Positions 7,705 to 16,639 of a stretch of DNA of 64,000 nucleotides are shown here, piece after piece. This stretch comes from VXYK01 sp965214565 (GTDB lineage: Bacteria; Actinomycetota; Acidimicrobiia; Acidimicrobiales; Aldehydirespiratoraceae). Below the pieces are notes generated by a model. It was not told where the DNA came from. It did not search any database and saw nothing but the letters and a program-made list of their open reading frames with translations. Made by a program: the position numbers and the translations under genes. The first letter of the stretch is position 1, and each line of letters begins with the position of its first letter. The DNA lies in the NCBI GenBank assembly GCA_965214565.1, contig OZ243951.1, positions 124,001-188,000 on the forward strand, written 5' to 3'.

Positions 7705-10700
7705 ATGTCCATCCGGTCCCGCGACCGCGCATGGCACGGATCGAGCCACCCGAATCCGCGCCGCGCCGCGATCGGCAGCATGTCGGTGCCCGCGCAACTG
7801 CGCAGCCACCCCATCAGGGAAGGTTCCGCGTCGGCCTGCTTGAAGGCCGGTGGATCCATGTCGGCGTTCGCGCGCCGCTGGCCCACTTGCTGCCTTCCCT
7901 TCTTGGGAATCGCGATTGCCTCGCTGGGAGCGCTCGCGGCCATCGCGCTGCTTCCGTCAACGGCCTCTGCGAGCACTCCCCCGCCCGGCCCTTGTGAGGA
8001 TGGCTACGTAGCGCCCACCCCGACCAAGGTCGCGGTGACCAGCATTCCGATCACGGTCAACTCGACCACCGCCGATTATTTCGTGCTGTATTTGAAGAGC
8101 GACAAGCTAACCAACAAGTCGCAGCCGATTTTCGTCAAACGGGGTGAGGATGGCACGACCACCCTTGCCGACAACCTCGAATCGCTGGCCGCAGAGACGT
8201 ATCTCGTGGAGAGGTATTCTGTCGCGCGGCCTGGAGATCTTGATGGTGATTGTATAGACGATGTCACGGAACTGGCGGATTTAGGAAAGTACAATCCCAT
8301 CAACTCGGCAAAGACGACCACCAAGGTCAATGGCGTGGCAGCCATTGATTCTCGGGAGACGTTCCGGGAGTTGTCCTTCAAGGGGGACGTGAACGTCAGA
8401 GGACTGGAATACCTTGAGGGACTGGAGTTCGTTAAGTTCGACATTCGGGATTTGAGCTCAGCCACCCCGGCCACGTACTTCATCAACTCGAACACCCACA
8501 AGATTCACTCGGCCTTCAGCACAGCCATCGGCATCCCGGCCAGAAACCCTACAGCCGCGGGCAACGGCACAATCGTCTATTACCCAAACATAGTCGCATT
8601 GGACGGATCGCTAGGGGTATATGCCTTTCGCTTTGATCTGTGGGACATCACAGCAATCTCAAGCGTCGAGAAATACTACGAGACCCTCGCCGCGGGTATG
8701 CCTTTCCTGGACAACAACCTGTATTACCACCCCTTTACCAAGAGTCAAGTTAACCTGTACAAAACGGAGAAGGCCTCCTACGACAGCTCCCGGATCAATG
8801 TCCTGCTGGACGAAGACATACTCCCGGACGTGGACTACATCCCGCACAACCAGGCAGAGGGTTACGGGCGCCTGCGGCTGATGGCTGACGGTGACCGCCC
8901 AAGTCCCTTCGACGTCGCCATCTACAAGACGCTGCCCAATGACTTGCCTCGTGTGGCTGGAACCATCACCACTGTGCCGCAAACGCCGTTGTCTCATGTG
9001 AACCTGCGGGCCATCCAGAACGGTCTGCCCAATGCCTTCATTCGCGACGCGTTATCGACCGAGGCCATCACTTCCCTGATCGACAGCTACGTGTATTACG
9101 CGGTCAGCGCCGACGGATACGCGATTAGAGCCGCCACGAAGGCCGATGTGGACAAGCACTTCGCGACGCTGCGCCCCACACAGACGCAGACCCTGCAGCG
9201 CGATTTGACGGTCACTGCCATCACCTCGCTGTCAAACGTGAGCTTTTCTGACTGGACCGCCTTCGGCGTCAAGGCGGCCAACGTGGCCGAGTTGAACAAG
9301 CTGTCGCTGCCGACCGGCACGACACCGGTGGGGTACGCAGTCCCCTTCTACTTCTACGACGAATTCATGAAGCAGGCAACAGTCGGCAAGGAGACCATTC
9401 TAGGAAAGAAGAAGGCTCCAGCCGAGGAGAAGATAACTCTTTCAGCTGAAACGACTCTGGCTCAAGCGGTCTCAGCGATGCTCGCGCATTCGTACTTCCA
9501 GTCGGACTCTGACATCCAGGAAGAGATGCTGGACGACTTGCGCAAGGCGATCAAGAATGCCACGTCTCCGGCCTGGATCATCTCGGCGCTGAATACTCTG
9601 CACGGGAACTATCCCGACGGCCAGTCCCTGCGCTACCGCTCCAGCACCAACAACGAGGACCTGGCGTCGTTCAACGGGGCCGGCCTCTATGACTCCAAGA
9701 CACAGGACCCAGACGAGACCACCGCAGACGGCATCGACAAGTCCATCAAGGCGGTCTGGGCCAGTCTCTGGAACGACCGTGCCTTCCTGGAGCGGGACTT
9801 CCATCGGATCGACCACAGCACCGTGTCAATGGGCGTCCTGGTGCATCCCAACTATTCAGGAGAGCTGGTCAACGGCGTCGCGGTCAGCTACGACCCCATC
9901 ACCTTGCAGGACAACGTCCATTACATCAACTCGCAAGTGGGTGAGGACCTGGTCACCAACCCGGAAGCCTACTCCCAGCCCGAGCAACTGCTGCTGGCAT
10001 CCAACGGAACCGCAACGGCGCTGTCGCACTCCACCCTGGCGAAGTCGTCAGACCAGCTCCTGATGAGCGCGGCCCATATGCGTCAACTGCGAAGCAACCT
10101 CGACACCATCCATAATCGGTTCCGGACCCTCTATGCGGTCGAGGACGGTGACGACTTCGCCATCGAGATCGAGTTCAAGATCACCGCATCCAACAATCTC
10201 GCCATCAAGCAGGCGCGCCCCTGGATCTTTCCCGAGCCGCTGGTGCTGCCGAATCCGGAGGTTTCCGTCGCGCTCAGCTCGGCCCAGGTCGCCGAGGGCG
10301 AGTCGCTGGAGGTGACCGTGACTCGCAGCGGCGGCATCCTGTCGACGCCGCTCACAGTCGACCTGGCCTGGAGCGAGACCCAGACGATGCTGAGCAACAC
10401 CCACCCGGCCTCCGTGACGATCCCCGGCAATCAGACGAGCGTCACCGTCACCGTACATACTGACAATGACCAAGAAGACGAACACGACAGCGTGGTGACC
10501 GTCACCATCAGCGCCGACACCGCCTACACCATCGGCACCCCGTCCTCGGCGTCCGCCACCGTCACCGACAACGACCAGACGATGGTCGGGGTGCGCGGTG
10601 ACACCAGCAAGGTCACAGAAGGCTCGATTGTCGGCTTCACGTTCACTCGCTCGGGCAGCGTGCTAGAGCAACCGCTCACGGTGAGCGTCAACATCACCGA

Positions 10701-13700
10701 ATCAGAAAGTCGGCTGCAGGGCGCCGCGCCCACGGCTGTCACATTCGCAGCCAACAGCGCCACCGCGGCCATATCGCTGCCGACCACCGACGACTCGGTC
10801 CGGACCACCCCGAGCATCGTGACAGTCCAGATTGGTGCCGGCAGCGACTACGGCATCAAAGGGTCGGGTAGGGCCGCGGTGACCGTCGAGGACGACGAAC
10901 AGCCGCCTCCCGACCTGCAATTCGACTTCAACCACGCAGTGCCGGAGAAGAAGACCTACATCTTGTCGGTCAACAACAGAGGCAACGGAGGTGATATCAC
11001 CTACACCATCGGTGGACCTGATGCCAGCTACTTCACTGACTACACCTTTGCTCGGCTCATTGTTTTGAACGCACAGCAGTACAACCATCCAGCGGACGCA
11101 AACCACGACGGCGTCTTCGAGATCGACCTCGCAGCCTCGGACACCCGCGGGGGAACCACGACCGAGCGACTGCGATTCACCGTGGTCAACGACACACTGA
11201 TCAACCTCGCCCGACGGCACTGGGACCAACTCAGCAACGACCAGCGCGCCACGCTTCTGCCGGAGTTGGCCAGCGAACTGGTCAAGCCCGAATTCGCGAA
11301 CCTCGCAGACGACGCGCAGGCACGCGTGCTGCGACTCGCCCGCCAACAGCAACTGCCCTCACCAGGCCCCACGATCAGCATCGCCGCGGGCACCGACGTG
11401 GCTGAGGGCAGCGACGCCACGTTCACGATCACCGCTGACCCGACACCAGCCGCGGCGTTATCGGTGAGTGTCACCGTGTCACAGACCGGCGACTACGGCG
11501 CAACCACCGGTGCACAGACCGTGACCATCCCCACTAGCGGCACCTTCGCGCTGACCGTCCCCACTACCGGCGACGACACCGACGAACCCGACGGCTCGAT
11601 CACCGCCACGGTCAATACGGGGACCGGTTACACCGTCTCATCAAGCAGCGGCAGCGCCACGGTAGCCGTGGCCGACGACGACCCGCCCGCGGATCCAGAG
11701 ATCAGTATCGCGGCTGGTAGCGGCGTTGTTGAGGGTACGGCTGCGAGTTTCACGTTGACTGCGACGCCGACGCCTGCGGCTGATCTGGATGTGACGATCA
11801 GTGTGTCGCAGGACGGTGATTTCGGTGTAACGACGGGGTCGCGGACGGTCACGATTCCTGCGTCTGGTTCCAAAACGTTCACTGTCTCAACGGTGAACGA
11901 CACTGTTGATGAGGCGGACGGTTCGGTCGCCGTAACGGTGGGTGCCAGTTCGGGTTATACGGTGTCGTCCACGCAGAGCGCCGCGTCGGTGGTGGTGTCT
12001 GATGATGACGACCCGCCTCCGCCTCCGCCTGTGCCTGCGGGTTGTGTTTCTGATGAGGTGTTGGGGTTGGCGCGTGATTATTTCGACCTGAATCGTGATC
12101 GCGCGCCGAGTTTTGGCCGTAACTGGCGTCGGGTGTTGGTGGCGTTTGGTGATGTGGTTGATGATCAGTTGACTGCGTTCACAGCCGCTGAAGCCCTTGA
12201 GGGTGAGCAGGTCTGGTTCGGGTGGAAGCCGTTCCGCGAGGCGTTGGAATGCATCGAGGCAGCCCAGCAGCCCGAAGACCCTGAGATCAGTATCACCGCG
12301 GGCAGCGCCGTGACCGAGGGGGGCGCGGTGTCGTTCACGCTCACCGCGTCACCGGCGCCGACTTCTGCTTTGTCGGTTGATGTGACGGTGTCGCAGTCAG
12401 GTGATTTCGGTGTGTCGACCGGAACACGGACTGTGACGATCCCCACCAGCGGCAGTTACACGTTGACTGTCTCTACTGTTGGTGACAGCGTCGATGAGGC
12501 TGACGGGTCGGTGACAGTGTCGGTGAGCGGTGGCACTGGTTACACGGTGTCGTCTTCGGCTGGTTCGGTGTCGGTTGCTGTGTCTGATGATGATGACCCG
12601 CCTCTGATTGTTCCGGAGATCAGTATTGCTGGGGGTAGCGCCGTGACTGAGGGGGCTGCGGCGTCGTTCACGTTCACAGCCAACCCCACACCGGTGTCAG
12701 CGCTGACGGTCAGCGTGACCGTCGCCCAAAGCGGCAACTACGGTGCTACCACCGGTGTGCGAACAGTCACGATCCCGACGACTGGCAGCTACACGTTGAC
12801 TGTTGCCACCACAAACGACAACACAGACGAAACCGACGGCTCGGTCACTGCCAGTGTCGGCACGGGTACTGGTTACACGGTGTCGGCTTCGGCTGGCACT
12901 GCGACTGTGGCGGTGTCTGATGACGACGACCCGCTACCACCTCCGCCTCCACCACCACCGCCTGTGGGTTGTGTTTCTGATGAGGTGTTGGAGTCGGCGC
13001 GTGATTATTACGACTTGCATCGTGATCGTGCGCCGGGTTTTGGCCGTAACTGGCGTCGTGTGTTGGTGGCGTTTGGTGATGTGGTTGATGATCAGTTGAC
13101 TGCGTTCACCGCGGCTGAAGCACTCGAGGGTGAACAGCGATGGTTCGGATGGCGGCCGTTCCGCGAAGCACTGGAATGCATCGAGGCAGCCCAGCAGCCG
13201 ACGGACCCCGAGGTCAGTATCACCGCGGGCAGCGGTGTAACAGAAGGCGGTGTCGCGTCGTTCACTATCACCGCGTCTCCCAACCCGACAGCGAACCTGG
13301 ATGTAAGGGTGACCGTCGCCCAAACAGGCGATTTCGGTGCCACAACCGGAACACGCACCGTGACGATCCCCACCACAGGCAGTCACACGCTGACCGTCGC
13401 CACGACCGGTGACACTGCTGATGAGGCCGACGGGTCGATCACAGTGTCGATCGACACCGGCACCGGCTACACCGTGTCAACCTCGACCGGCACTGCGACA
13501 GTTGCTGTGACCGATGACGACGACCCGCCACCACCCCCACCGGTTGACCCGGAGATCAGCATCACCGCGGGCAGCGCCGTCACTGAAGGGTCTGCTGCGT
13601 CGTTCACCGTCACCGCGTCTCCCAACCCGGAAGCGAATCTGGATGTAACGGTGACCGTCGCCCAAACAGGTGATTTCGGTGTGACGACCGGACCGCGGAC

Positions 13701-15477
13701 GGTGACGATCCCCACGGCCGGCAGCTACACGCTGACCGTGGCCACCACCGGTGACACAACCGACGAGACCGACGGGTCGATCACCGCCACGATCGGCACG
13801 GGCAACGGTTACACCGTGTCGTCGAGCAACAGCAGCGCCACTGTCGCGGTGTCTGATGACGACGACCCGCCACCGCCTCCACCACCACCGCCTCCTGCGG
13901 ATTGTGTTTCTGATGAGGTGTTGGAATCGGCGCGGGACTATTACGACCTGCATCGTGATCGCGCGCCTGGATTTGGCCGTAACTGGCGTCGTGTGCTGGT
14001 GGCGTTCGGTGATGTGGTTGATGATCAGTTGACTGCGTTCACCGCAGCTGAAGCGCTCGAGGGTGAACAGCGATGGTTTGGATGGCGACCGTTCCGCGAA
14101 GCATTGGAATGCATCGAAACAGCCACGCCTCCGACGGATCCGCAGATCAGCGTCGCTGCGGGCAGCGCCGTCACTGAGGGGACCGCAGCGTCGTTCACGC
14201 TCACCGCTTCACCGGCACCGGCGGCGAACCTGGATGTAACGGTGACCGTCGCCCAAACAGGTGATTTCGGTGCCACGACCGGGTCACGCACCGTGACGAT
14301 CCCCACCACAGGCAGTTACACGCTGACCGTCGCCACCACTGGTGACACTGCTGATGAGGCCGACGGGTCGATCACCGTCACAATCAGCACAGGCAACGGT
14401 TACACCGTGTCAACCTCGACCGGCACTGCGACAGTTGCTGTGTCCGATGACGACGACCCGCCACCACCCCCGCCGGTTGACCCGGAGATCAGCTTCACCG
14501 CAAGCAGCGATGTCACCGAGGGGACCGCGGCGTCGTTCACGCTCACAGCCAACCCGGCACCTGCGGCTGGATTGACCGTCAACGTCACGATCACACAAAA
14601 CGGCAACTACGGCGCCGCCACCGGTCAGCGGACAGTCACGATCCCCACCAGCGGCAGTTACACGCTGACTGTTGCCACCACCAACGACACCACAGACGAA
14701 ACCGACGGGTCGATCACCGCCACAATCGACAACGGCAACGGTTACACGGTGTCGTCGAACAACAGCAGCGCCACCGTCGCGGTAGCCGACGACGACCCGC
14801 CTCCGCCGGTAGTTCCGACGGTCAGCATCAGAGCCGGCAGCGATGTCACCGAGGGTGATGGTGCCGTGTTCACCGTCACGGCCAACCCGGCACCTGCGGC
14901 TGGATTGACCGTCAACGTCACGATCACACAAAACGGCAACTACGGCGCCGCCACCGGGACACGCACGATCACGATCCCCACCGGCGGCAGCTACACGTTC
15001 ACCGTCGCCACAACCAACGACACAACCGACGAAACAGACGGCGCGATCACCGCCACGATCAACACAAGCAACAGCTACACAGTGTCTTCCACACAAAACA
15101 CGGCGACAGTGAACGTTGCTGATGACGACCTGCCGTCGACTGGTCCGCCGACGGTGACCGTGGCCGACGCGACCGCTGTTGAAGGCCAGGACTTGACGTT
15201 CGTGGTGACACTGTCGAAACCCAACCCTGAGCCGATCACGTTCCGTTACGGCGGGTACGGACGCACCGCGACGATGTGGCAGGACTTCCAGATCGAATAC
15301 AACGCGGTGCACACGCTTGCTGCGGGCGAAACCGAAGTCAACATCGTCGTGCCGGTCATCGACGACAACACCACAGAAAACACCGAAACATTACGCATCT
15401 ACGTGTACGCCACCAGCGGGATCGTCATCCGCGACGGGTTCCTCTACGCCACAGGCACCATCACCGACAACGACTGA
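7705..15477 (+). CDS. Giant secreted protein: swivel-His and PEP-synthase-type ATP-grasp domains followed by Calx-beta repeats
   Basis: A 2590-residue protein. A hydrophobic segment at about 62-84 followed by ASAS is a signal peptide; an inner ATG at 7858 (residue 52) would give a more standard one, but the ATG at 7705 has the better ribosome site. Around 420-440, TPLSHVNLRA with His431 resembles the phosphohistidine swivel of PEP-utilising enzymes. Residues about 520-850 resemble the PPDK/PEP-synthase N-terminal ATP-grasp domain: FGVKAANVAEL, then RSSTNNEDLASFNGAGLYDS from about 645. The order swivel then ATP-grasp is that of glucan water dikinase. After that come two Calx-beta-like domains from about 851, a cadherin-like domain at about 1072-1180, nine tandem Calx-beta-like repeats at about 1222-2475 and a last one from 2482. 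A Cys-bounded module of about 78 residues occurs three times between repeats. No C-terminal sorting signal or membrane anchor is seen. Function is unknown; phosphotransfer outside the cell is not established. Confidence 0.8.
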   Translation: MSIRSRDRAWHGSSHPNPRRAAIGSMSVPAQLRSHPIREGSASACLKAGGSMSAFARRWPTCCLPFLGIAIASLGALAAIALLPSTASASTPPPGPCEDGYVAPTPTKVAVTSIPITVNSTTADYFVLYLKSDKLTNKSQPIFVKRGEDGTTTLADNLESLAAETYLVERYSVARPGDLDGDCIDDVTELADLGKYNPINSAKTTTKVNGVAAIDSRETFRELSFKGDVNVRGLEYLEGLEFVKFDIRDLSSATPATYFINSNTHKIHSAFSTAIGIPARNPTAAGNGTIVYYPNIVALDGSLGVYAFRFDLWDITAISSVEKYYETLAAGMPFLDNNLYYHPFTKSQVNLYKTEKASYDSSRINVLLDEDILPDVDYIPHNQAEGYGRLRLMADGDRPSPFDVAIYKTLPNDLPRVAGTITTVPQTPLSHVNLRAIQNGLPNAFIRDALSTEAITSLIDSYVYYAVSADGYAIRAATKADVDKHFATLRPTQTQTLQRDLTVTAITSLSNVSFSDWTAFGVKAANVAELNKLSLPTGTTPVGYAVPFYFYDEFMKQATVGKETILGKKKAPAEEKITLSAETTLAQAVSAMLAHSYFQSDSDIQEEMLDDLRKAIKNATSPAWIISALNTLHGNYPDGQSLRYRSSTNNEDLASFNGAGLYDSKTQDPDETTADGIDKSIKAVWASLWNDRAFLERDFHRIDHSTVSMGVLVHPNYSGELVNGVAVSYDPITLQDNVHYINSQVGEDLVTNPEAYSQPEQLLLASNGTATALSHSTLAKSSDQLLMSAAHMRQLRSNLDTIHNRFRTLYAVEDGDDFAIEIEFKITASNNLAIKQARPWIFPEPLVLPNPEVSVALSSAQVAEGESLEVTVTRSGGILSTPLTVDLAWSETQTMLSNTHPASVTIPGNQTSVTVTVHTDNDQEDEHDSVVTVTISADTAYTIGTPSSASATVTDNDQTMVGVRGDTSKVTEGSIVGFTFTRSGSVLEQPLTVSVNITESESRLQGAAPTAVTFAANSATAAISLPTTDDSVRTTPSIVTVQIGAGSDYGIKGSGRAAVTVEDDEQPPPDLQFDFNHAVPEKKTYILSVNNRGNGGDITYTIGGPDASYFTDYTFARLIVLNAQQYNHPADANHDGVFEIDLAASDTRGGTTTERLRFTVVNDTLINLARRHWDQLSNDQRATLLPELASELVKPEFANLADDAQARVLRLARQQQLPSPGPTISIAAGTDVAEGSDATFTITADPTPAAALSVSVTVSQTGDYGATTGAQTVTIPTSGTFALTVPTTGDDTDEPDGSITATVNTGTGYTVSSSSGSATVAVADDDPPADPEISIAAGSGVVEGTAASFTLTATPTPAADLDVTISVSQDGDFGVTTGSRTVTIPASGSKTFTVSTVNDTVDEADGSVAVTVGASSGYTVSSTQSAASVVVSDDDDPPPPPPVPAGCVSDEVLGLARDYFDLNRDRAPSFGRNWRRVLVAFGDVVDDQLTAFTAAEALEGEQVWFGWKPFREALECIEAAQQPEDPEISITAGSAVTEGGAVSFTLTASPAPTSALSVDVTVSQSGDFGVSTGTRTVTIPTSGSYTLTVSTVGDSVDEADGSVTVSVSGGTGYTVSSSAGSVSVAVSDDDDPPLIVPEISIAGGSAVTEGAAASFTFTANPTPVSALTVSVTVAQSGNYGATTGVRTVTIPTTGSYTLTVATTNDNTDETDGSVTASVGTGTGYTVSASAGTATVAVSDDDDPLPPPPPPPPPVGCVSDEVLESARDYYDLHRDRAPGFGRNWRRVLVAFGDVVDDQLTAFTAAEALEGEQRWFGWRPFREALECIEAAQQPTDPEVSITAGSGVTEGGVASFTITASPNPTANLDVRVTVAQTGDFGATTGTRTVTIPTTGSHTLTVATTGDTADEADGSITVSIDTGTGYTVSTSTGTATVAVTDDDDPPPPPPVDPEISITAGSAVTEGSAASFTVTASPNPEANLDVTVTVAQTGDFGVTTGPRTVTIPTAGSYTLTVATTGDTTDETDGSITATIGTGNGYTVSSSNSSATVAVSDDDDPPPPPPPPPPADCVSDEVLESARDYYDLHRDRAPGFGRNWRRVLVAFGDVVDDQLTAFTAAEALEGEQRWFGWRPFREALECIETATPPTDPQISVAAGSAVTEGTAASFTLTASPAPAANLDVTVTVAQTGDFGATTGSRTVTIPTTGSYTLTVATTGDTADEADGSITVTISTGNGYTVSTSTGTATVAVSDDDDPPPPPPVDPEISFTASSDVTEGTAASFTLTANPAPAAGLTVNVTITQNGNYGAATGQRTVTIPTSGSYTLTVATTNDTTDETDGSITATIDNGNGYTVSSNNSSATVAVADDDPPPPVVPTVSIRAGSDVTEGDGAVFTVTANPAPAAGLTVNVTITQNGNYGAATGTRTITIPTGGSYTFTVATTNDTTDETDGAITATINTSNSYTVSSTQNTATVNVADDDLPSTGPPTVTVADATAVEGQDLTFVVTLSKPNPEPITFRYGGYGRTATMWQDFQIEYNAVHTLAAGETEVNIVVPVIDDNTTENTETLRIYVYATSGIVIRDGFLYATGTITDND
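12040..12272 (+). repeat. Inserted 78-residue Cys-bounded module, copy 1
   Basis: It starts GCVSDEVLGLARDY, has FGRNWRRVLVAFGD in the middle and ends LECIEAAQQ. Copies 2 (12967-13200) and 3 (13900-14136) are almost the same over their whole length. One Cys sits near each end, suggesting a disulfide that closes a small alpha-helical domain. I do not recognise the family. Confidence 0.75.
12967..13200 (+). repeat. Inserted 78-residue Cys-bounded module, copy 2
   Basis: Starts GCVSDEVLESARDYYDLH and ends LECIEAAQQP. It differs from copy 3 in only a few residues at the two ends, which points to recent duplication or gene conversion. It follows a run of nine prolines. Confidence 0.75.
13900..14136 (+). 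repeat. Inserted 78-residue Cys-bounded module, copy 3
   Basis: Starts DCVSDEVLESARDYYDLH and ends LECIETATPP. The core is identical at the protein level to copy 2, again after a Pro run between two Calx-beta-like repeats. Confidence 0.75.
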
Positions 15478-15496
15478 CCGATCCCGCGACGGACCA

Positions 15497-16291
15497 CTAG
15501 AGAAGCTGAGCAAGCAGGACGACCACGCTGGTCGCGTTGAATCCCACATGGATCCAAAGCGGGGTGCCGAGACGGCCTGTGATCTGAAACGCGACCGCGG
15601 TGACAATGCCGACCGCCAACAGACCCGGAAACTGGAGGACCTGGAAATGCGACGCCGCGAACAACGTCGAGGACACCAGGACCGCCACTACGGTGCCCAC
15701 CCGGCCACGAGGAGACAGCAACTCCGCCAAACCCCGATGCAGCAGACCCCGATACAAAATCTCCTCGGCAATCGGCGCTCCCACGACAGTGAGCACCACC
15801 AACGCCAGGATTCCCAGAGACGAATCAGCCGAAGCAACGAGATCCCGTGCCGGAGCCTCGAGCGACTCGATGTCGATAAAAGGACTCATCGGCAGATAAA
15901 CCAGCGGCACGAGCACAACCTGGGTGGCGATCCCCACAGAGAGACCAACGCCGACGTCGCGGCCCGTCATTCCCCAACCGAGATCCCTCCGCAGATCGAG
16001 CTTGATGCGCCGGGACAACAGAAACGGAACACCCACCAGACACACCCACAACGGCACCGTCAGCAACACTCGAGCCACCAGCGGAACACGCTTGTGGTCA
16101 AGGGGAACCCCGGCCGCCACCTGCCCCGCCACCCGGCCGAAATCGTCACCCAGACCAGAGGGAACGTCGAAGGACCAACCCGCTGCGGCGACCACCGAGC
16201 CGCCGATCAATGCCGACACCACGATCGCTGTCGGAATTGCTACCAGAGCCAGCACCACCCGACGACCAGGCGTCGGTGCGCGCTCGGACAC
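15497..16291 (-). CDS. CPBP (CAAX/Abi) family intramembrane metalloprotease
   Basis: A 264-residue integral membrane protein with the CPBP signature: EEILYRG (Glu176, Glu177, Arg181) and a later AASHFQVLQFPG (His215), the residues that hold the catalytic metal in the membrane. Six to eight hydrophobic segments are visible. Members of this family cut membrane-bound substrates or have maturation and immunity roles; the substrate here is unknown. The GTG start at 16289-16291 lies 8 bp after the DUF3499 stop with a TAGGA ribosome site, so the two genes form an operon. The gene ends 19 bp from the end of the giant secreted-protein gene, convergently. Confidence 0.88.
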   Translation of the reverse strand: MSERAPTPGRRVVLALVAIPTAIVVSALIGGSVVAAAGWSFDVPSGLGDDFGRVAGQVAAGVPLDHKRVPLVARVLLTVPLWVCLVGVPFLLSRRIKLDLRRDLGWGMTGRDVGVGLSVGIATQVVLVPLVYLPMSPFIDIESLEAPARDLVASADSSLGILALVVLTVVGAPIAEEILYRGLLHRGLAELLSPRGRVGTVVAVLVSSTLFAASHFQVLQFPGLLAVGIVTAVAFQITGRLGTPLWIHVGFNATSVVVLLAQLL

Positions 16292-16299
16292 CGCCGGTC

Positions 16300-16572
16300 C
16301 TAACCAGCCCGACTAAGGCGACCCGACTCGTCGCCCAGCACGGCAGCATCCACCTGCGGTTCGAATACCGAAACCGAACCGGATCGTCGGTCGCTCAACT
16401 CCCAGCCGCGCGGAGGCCGCGTCCGGTCAGCGTGGGCCGTGCACAGATCGTAGTTGGCGGGTGAATCCTCAACATGCAGATCATCGATCCACACAATCTG
16501 TTGCGCGTAGAGGTAGGACAGGGTCGCAGCCGCGAGTTGATGACAACCCGGTCGGGCACAGCGGCGGTTCAC
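16300..16572 (-). CDS. DUF3499 family protein
   Basis: A 90-residue protein beginning CARPGCHQLAAATLSYLYA and continuing with YDLCTAHADRTRPPRGWE, which is the pattern of the actinobacterial DUF3499 family. Four metal-capable residues (two Cys early, then Cys and His in LCTAH) suggest a small zinc-binding fold. The function is unknown. In many actinobacteria this gene stands directly before manB; here the two are separated by the giant gene, the protease, PPK2 and the GT2 fusion. The GTG start is preceded by TACGGT at 7 bases, suggesting a leaderless mRNA. Confidence 0.8.
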   Translation of the reverse strand: MNRRCARPGCHQLAAATLSYLYAQQIVWIDDLHVEDSPANYDLCTAHADRTRPPRGWELSDRRSGSVSVFEPQVDAAVLGDESGRLSRAG

Positions 16573-16579
16573 GCTGGGA

Positions 16580-16585
16580 ACCGTA
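16580..16585 (-). promoter_or_regulatory. Candidate -10 box of the DUF3499 gene
   Basis: TACGGT on the minus strand matches TANNNT and stands 7 bases before the GTG at 16572. It lies back to back with the ftsH box in the same 67-bp divergent region. Confidence 0.4.
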
Positions 16586-16627
16586 CCCTCTCGACACCAT
16601 CAAGACAGGGATATCCCGCGGCGGGGC

Positions 16628-16633
16628 TACGCT
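16628..16633 (+). promoter_or_regulatory. Candidate -10 box of a leaderless ftsH promoter
   Basis: TACGCT matches TANNNT and is followed after 6 bases by the ATG of ftsH. No Shine-Dalgarno precedes the ATG, which fits leaderless translation. No clear -35 box is seen. Confidence 0.45.
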
Positions 16634-16639
16634 CTACCC

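Larger units (their letters stand above)
11690..15135 (+). repeat. Tandem coding repeats (Calx-beta-like units of about 300 bp)
   Basis: This part of the giant gene is built from repeats of about 100 codons, each opening with a P-E-I-S-I-like strand, an A-G-S-x-V-T-E-G turn and a later V-T-I-P-T strand, and ending in an Asp-rich and often Pro-rich linker. Nine such units lie in tandem (the first starts near 11368). Three long Pro runs in the linkers precede inserted modules. Sequence identity between units at DNA level is high enough that recombination between them is likely. Confidence 0.8.

Noticed and set aside
15391..15606. 71-residue minus-strand ORF between the giant gene and the protease
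   Set aside because: It overlaps both genes and has no ribosome site or motif.
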